Below, piece by piece: positions 61,456-64,000 of a stretch of 64,000 nt of DNA. The first letter of the stretch is position 1, and every line of letters begins with the position of its first letter. Made by a program: the position numbers and the translations under genes. The DNA comes from Halalkalibacter akibai JCM 9157 (lineage in GTDB: Bacteria; Bacillota; Bacilli; Bacillales; Bacillaceae_D). The DNA lies in NCBI RefSeq assembly GCF_000513135.1, contig NZ_BAUV01000013.1:1-64000 (forward strand), read 5' to 3'. The notes beneath the pieces were generated by a model, which was not told the DNA's origin, searched no databases, and saw nothing but the letters and a program-made list of their open reading frames with translations.

Positions 61456-62754
61456 ATGGTTAGAAATAAAGTAGCTCTACTACTTATTGCATTTCTAACG
61501 GTTTGTGCAAGCTTCAGTTCCTTTTTAACTACTTCTGTGGAGGCAAAAGAAATGAATAACTCAGGTCATTGGATAGGTGCTTGGTCCGCGAGCCAAGTAG
61601 CTGCTTGGGAGACGGTAGACTGGGACGGTGACGTTTCACGTAACGGTTTTACCGAACAAACATTACGCATGATTGTAAATCCTAATGCTTCCGGCTCTGC
61701 TGTCAGAATTCGTTTATCGAACCAATTTGGAAACAACCCTTTAACATTCGGCAAAGTAACGATAGCCGATACAAAAGCGGGGGCCGAAGTTGTATCTGGT
61801 TCAGTCAAAAAGTTAACCTTTCATAATAGTGAGTCTGTTACCATTCCAGCAGGAGAAGAAGTGTTTAGCGATCCCATTCCTTTTGATGTCACGGATGGTT
61901 CTAATTTAACGATCAGTGTCTTCGTTCCTAATGCAAGTGGTCCGACAACTTGGCACCCAACTTCCAATCAAACAACCTATATTTCTACTAAAGGTGATTT
62001 TAGTAGTGATACAAATGGGGAAAGCTTCGATCAAACATTTGATGCATGGTACTGGTTATCAGGGGTTGATGTGTTAACGAAATCTAATAAAAAATCTCGG
62101 GTAATCGTAGCTTTAGGAGATTCGATTACAGATGGATATTTATCAACCTTGAATGAAAACCGTCGCTGGACGGATGTCTTGAATGACCTTCTTAATAATG
62201 AAATCAAGAATCAGACATTCTCAGTCCTGAACCAAGGGATCTCAGGAAATCGAATTCTGACGGACTCCCCCATTTTTGGAGAAAGGGCACTATCTAGATT
62301 AGAAAGAGATGTTTTCTCTCAAACAGGTGTAACGGATATTATCTTGCTAGAAGGAATCAATGATATCGGCCACACTCCTCATGTGTATGACGCCAAACAG
62401 ATTATTTCAGGAATGAAAAACATAGCGAGCCAAGCTCATGACCGTGGCTTACGAATCTATGTCGGCACGCTGACTCCGTTTAATGCTTATGAAGAGGGTG
62501 AGTATTATACGGAAGAAGGAGAAACAACGCGCCAAGAAGTTAACGCGTGGATCCGAAACAATGACATTTTTGATGGTGTGATTGATTTTGACAAGACATT
62601 AGCGGATCCAAGTGACCCTACTAAAATGCTGCCAGCTTACGATAGTGGAGATCAGTTGCATCCAAATGATGCTGGATTAAAGGCAATGGCAGATTCTATT
62701 GATTTGTCTATTTTTGAAAAACCGTTAAAAAGAAATAGCGGATCAGGAAAATAG
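61456..62754 (+). CDS. Secreted SGNH/GDSL esterase
   Basis: 432 residues. Signal peptide (1-30, ending VEA). A beta-rich N-terminal part (35-210) precedes the SGNH domain: LGDSITDG (Ser223), GISGNRIL (Gly, Asn), EGINDIG and DQLHPND (Asp399, His402). Two-domain SGNH enzymes of this layout are often carbohydrate esterases or rhamnogalacturonan acetylesterases. AGGAGGAGG lies before ATG 61456. Likely co-transcribed with the deacetylase; ends 20 nt before a strong terminator. Confidence 0.9.
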   Translation: MVRNKVALLLIAFLTVCASFSSFLTTSVEAKEMNNSGHWIGAWSASQVAAWETVDWDGDVSRNGFTEQTLRMIVNPNASGSAVRIRLSNQFGNNPLTFGKVTIADTKAGAEVVSGSVKKLTFHNSESVTIPAGEEVFSDPIPFDVTDGSNLTISVFVPNASGPTTWHPTSNQTTYISTKGDFSSDTNGESFDQTFDAWYWLSGVDVLTKSNKKSRVIVALGDSITDGYLSTLNENRRWTDVLNDLLNNEIKNQTFSVLNQGISGNRILTDSPIFGERALSRLERDVFSQTGVTDIILLEGINDIGHTPHVYDAKQIISGMKNIASQAHDRGLRIYVGTLTPFNAYEEGEYYTEEGETTRQEVNAWIRNNDIFDGVIDFDKTLADPSDPTKMLPAYDSGDQLHPNDAGLKAMADSIDLSIFEKPLKRNSGSGK

Positions 62755-62773
62755 AGTTAAGAAGGTATATGGA

Positions 62774-62815
62774 AAAACCCGAGGAGGAAGTTAATGACTT
62801 CCTCCTCGGGTTTTC
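62774..62815. terminator. Bidirectional terminator between esterase and GH11 genes
   Basis: AAAACCCGAGGAGGAAGT and ACTTCCTCCTCGGGTTTT form an 18-bp perfect stem with a 5-nt loop. Confidence 0.92.
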
Positions 62816-62831
62816 TAAAAGATTCTACTAT

Positions 62832-63914
62832 CTATCTAATTTCCAAGTAATCAACGAAAGCATCCCAGGTGTTGTTGTCAGCAGTTACTATTAGTTCAAC
62901 TACTTGATTACCGGTGCCATGACTAACATTGTCTATCGTATAAACGGCAGGAGACGAACCGCCAAAGTAGAAGGTACCTTTGTTTTGTCCACCGATTCTT
63001 AGGTCCACTCTAGCCATGTTGCTGTTATTCGATGCACCACGGAGTGAAAAGCTGCTTGTGCTTTTCGAGAAGTTATGTGTGAATCTCACCGAATCGTTGT
63101 TAGCGTATAATCCAACTCCATTGAACGGTGAGCTAATATTTCCAGTATACTGACCACCTTTGGTCATATTTTCTGCTTCCACTCTTGTAACAGAGTTTGA
63201 AGGAGGGGTAGAACCGCCACCAGAGCTGCCTCCGATCGTAAGGTTATTACGAGTTACAGAAGCACTTCCGCTACTTTGATAGCCCTCAACTGTAAGTGCC
63301 ACTTCATACATTTTACCCATTGGCATGCCTGCTCTTTCCCATGCCTTAAAGTGTTCGCTAACAGAGATCGTTCCACTTGTACGTTTAGATGTTCGAACAC
63401 TCCAATATTGTTTAAAGGTTGCAGTTCCTTTAATAGAAGGTTGGTTTGTTCGAGTTGTTTCATAGATGTCGTATGTGCCACCGTCAACAGTAATGCTACC
63501 CTTTCGTGTACCCGTAGGACGATAGGTACCCCAGCTGTCGACAATGTAGAATTCCACTAATGGATCTACCGTCCAACCATAAACGGTTAAGTACGCATTG
63601 CCACTTGGGTTGAAGTTTGCACTGTAGTCTATTGAGATGTTTCCAATTTGTTGATGCGTTTGTGTTTCATTAAATTTCTTTCCTTTACGGAAGAGGATGT
63701 TATTGATATTACTCCACTGAGCACTGAATGTACCACCACTATTCAGAGTCATACTTCCAGTCCCGCCGTTATCCTTCCAAAATTCATAGTCGTAACCGTC
63801 GTGAGTGCCAATCTCGTTAGAAGTGAGTGTTGCTGCTTGAACATTTACTGCAGGTAATGTAATGGCAAAACAAAGCACTAAAGCTAATAACAACCTAATT
63901 CTTTTTTGAAGCAT
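62832..63914 (-). CDS. GH11 endo-1,4-beta-xylanase with CBM36
   Basis: 360 residues. Signal peptide (about 1-27, VQA). GH11 jelly roll (about 30-225) with nucleophile Glu121 in [12 protein letters not shown] and acid/base Glu210 in [12 protein letters not shown] Ser/Gly/Pro linker (about 228-245) leads to a CBM36-type module (about 246-360; [15 protein letters not shown]...[15 protein letters not shown]), a calcium-dependent xylan-binding fold. The pair GH11-CBM36 is known from alkaline xylanases of bacilli (such as xylanase J). ATG 63914 is chosen because AGGAGG lies 8 nt upstream; longer in-frame starts lack a site. It is intact, unlike the GH10 gene. Confidence 0.94.
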   Translation of the reverse strand: MLQKRIRLLLALVLCFAITLPAVNVQAATLTSNEIGTHDGYDYEFWKDNGGTGSMTLNSGGTFSAQWSNINNILFRKGKKFNETQTHQQIGNISIDYSANFNPSGNAYLTVYGWTVDPLVEFYIVDSWGTYRPTGTRKGSITVDGGTYDIYETTRTNQPSIKGTATFKQYWSVRTSKRTSGTISVSEHFKAWERAGMPMGKMYEVALTVEGYQSSGSASVTRNNLTIGGSSGGGSTPPSNSVTRVEAENMTKGGQYTGNISSPFNGVGLYANNDSVRFTHNFSKSTSSFSLRGASNNSNMARVDLRIGGQNKGTFYFGGSSPAVYTIDNVSHGTGNQVVELIVTADNNTWDAFVDYLEIR

Positions 63915-63989
63915 TTGGCATTCCTCCTGTTTGGTAAATGGCATTACAATCAAACGATGAACTTGTTACAACCTCCTTCTGCTTAATTT

Positions 63990-64000
63990 TGGAAGCGTTT
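63990..64000. promoter_or_regulatory. Possible cre box cut by the window edge
   Basis: TTGGAAGCGTTT ends the window; read as a cre it has one mismatch in the visible part (TGGAAGCGTT against TGWAARCGYT). It lies about 80 bp upstream of the GH11 start. The missing bases decide. Confidence 0.35.

Overview
The window reads as chromosome of a low-GC, spore-forming, motile member of the Bacillaceae. The grounds are strong AGGAGG ribosome sites, frequent TTG starts, an sspH-type spore-protein gene, flagellar stator genes, a ComK-like gene and perfect CcpA cre boxes. The GH11-CBM36 and GH10 xylanases together with a GH51 arabinofuranosidase resemble sets known from soil and alkaliphilic bacilli, but the species assignment is inference.

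Layout. 0-2.2 kb: an rsgA-type GTPase behind a leader peptide and attenuator, an NTF2-like protein and a frameshifted sspH. 2.5-6.9 kb: a c-di-GMP-I riboswitch with terminator, then a PAS-GGDEF-EAL gene (broken by one base) and motAB, probably one operon. 7-17.6 kb: a secreted Ig-repeat protein, an ECF sigma/anti-sigma pair, NUDIX, DUF3231, a secreted 5'-nucleotidase, a CapA-like lipoprotein, VanZ and two tiny genes. 17.9-30.8 kb: an exopolysaccharide locus (kinase remnant, YwqE-type phosphatase, galU, priming transferase, two GT2, Wzy, Wzx, pyruvyltransferase, rmlACDB). 30.8-36.8 kb: a worn accessory region with a transposase relic, a beta-helix protein, a group II intron relic, a ComK-like protein and two HTH proteins. 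37-42 kb: a second ECF sigma/anti-sigma pair, a GH10 xylanase broken by a frameshift, and a cluster of REP/REPIN repeats. 42-47 kb: GlcNAc uptake and catabolism (PTS, nagA, nagB, frameshifted nagR, SIS protein). 47-50 kb: small membrane proteins and a 7TM-PAS-GGDEF cyclase. 50-57.3 kb: a LacI regulator, a sugar ABC importer without ATPase, a DUF624 protein and GH51 arabinofuranosidase, tied together by five copies of a CGTGTACGTACACG operator and two cre boxes. 57.4-64 kb: a membrane serine protease with a zinc-ribbon partner, a NodB deacetylase plus SGNH esterase, and a GH11 xylanase.

How it fits together. The right third looks like a plant-hemicellulose programme: secreted xylanases cut xylan, the deacetylase/esterase pair may remove acetyl groups, and arabinose-containing oligomers are imported and trimmed inside by GH51. 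The left part links c-di-GMP sensing to the flagellar stator, and the middle builds a rhamnose-containing, possibly pyruvylated polysaccharide.

The main cautions are five small deletions (1-2 nt) that each break an otherwise good reading frame. They may be uncorrected assembly errors rather than true pseudogenes.
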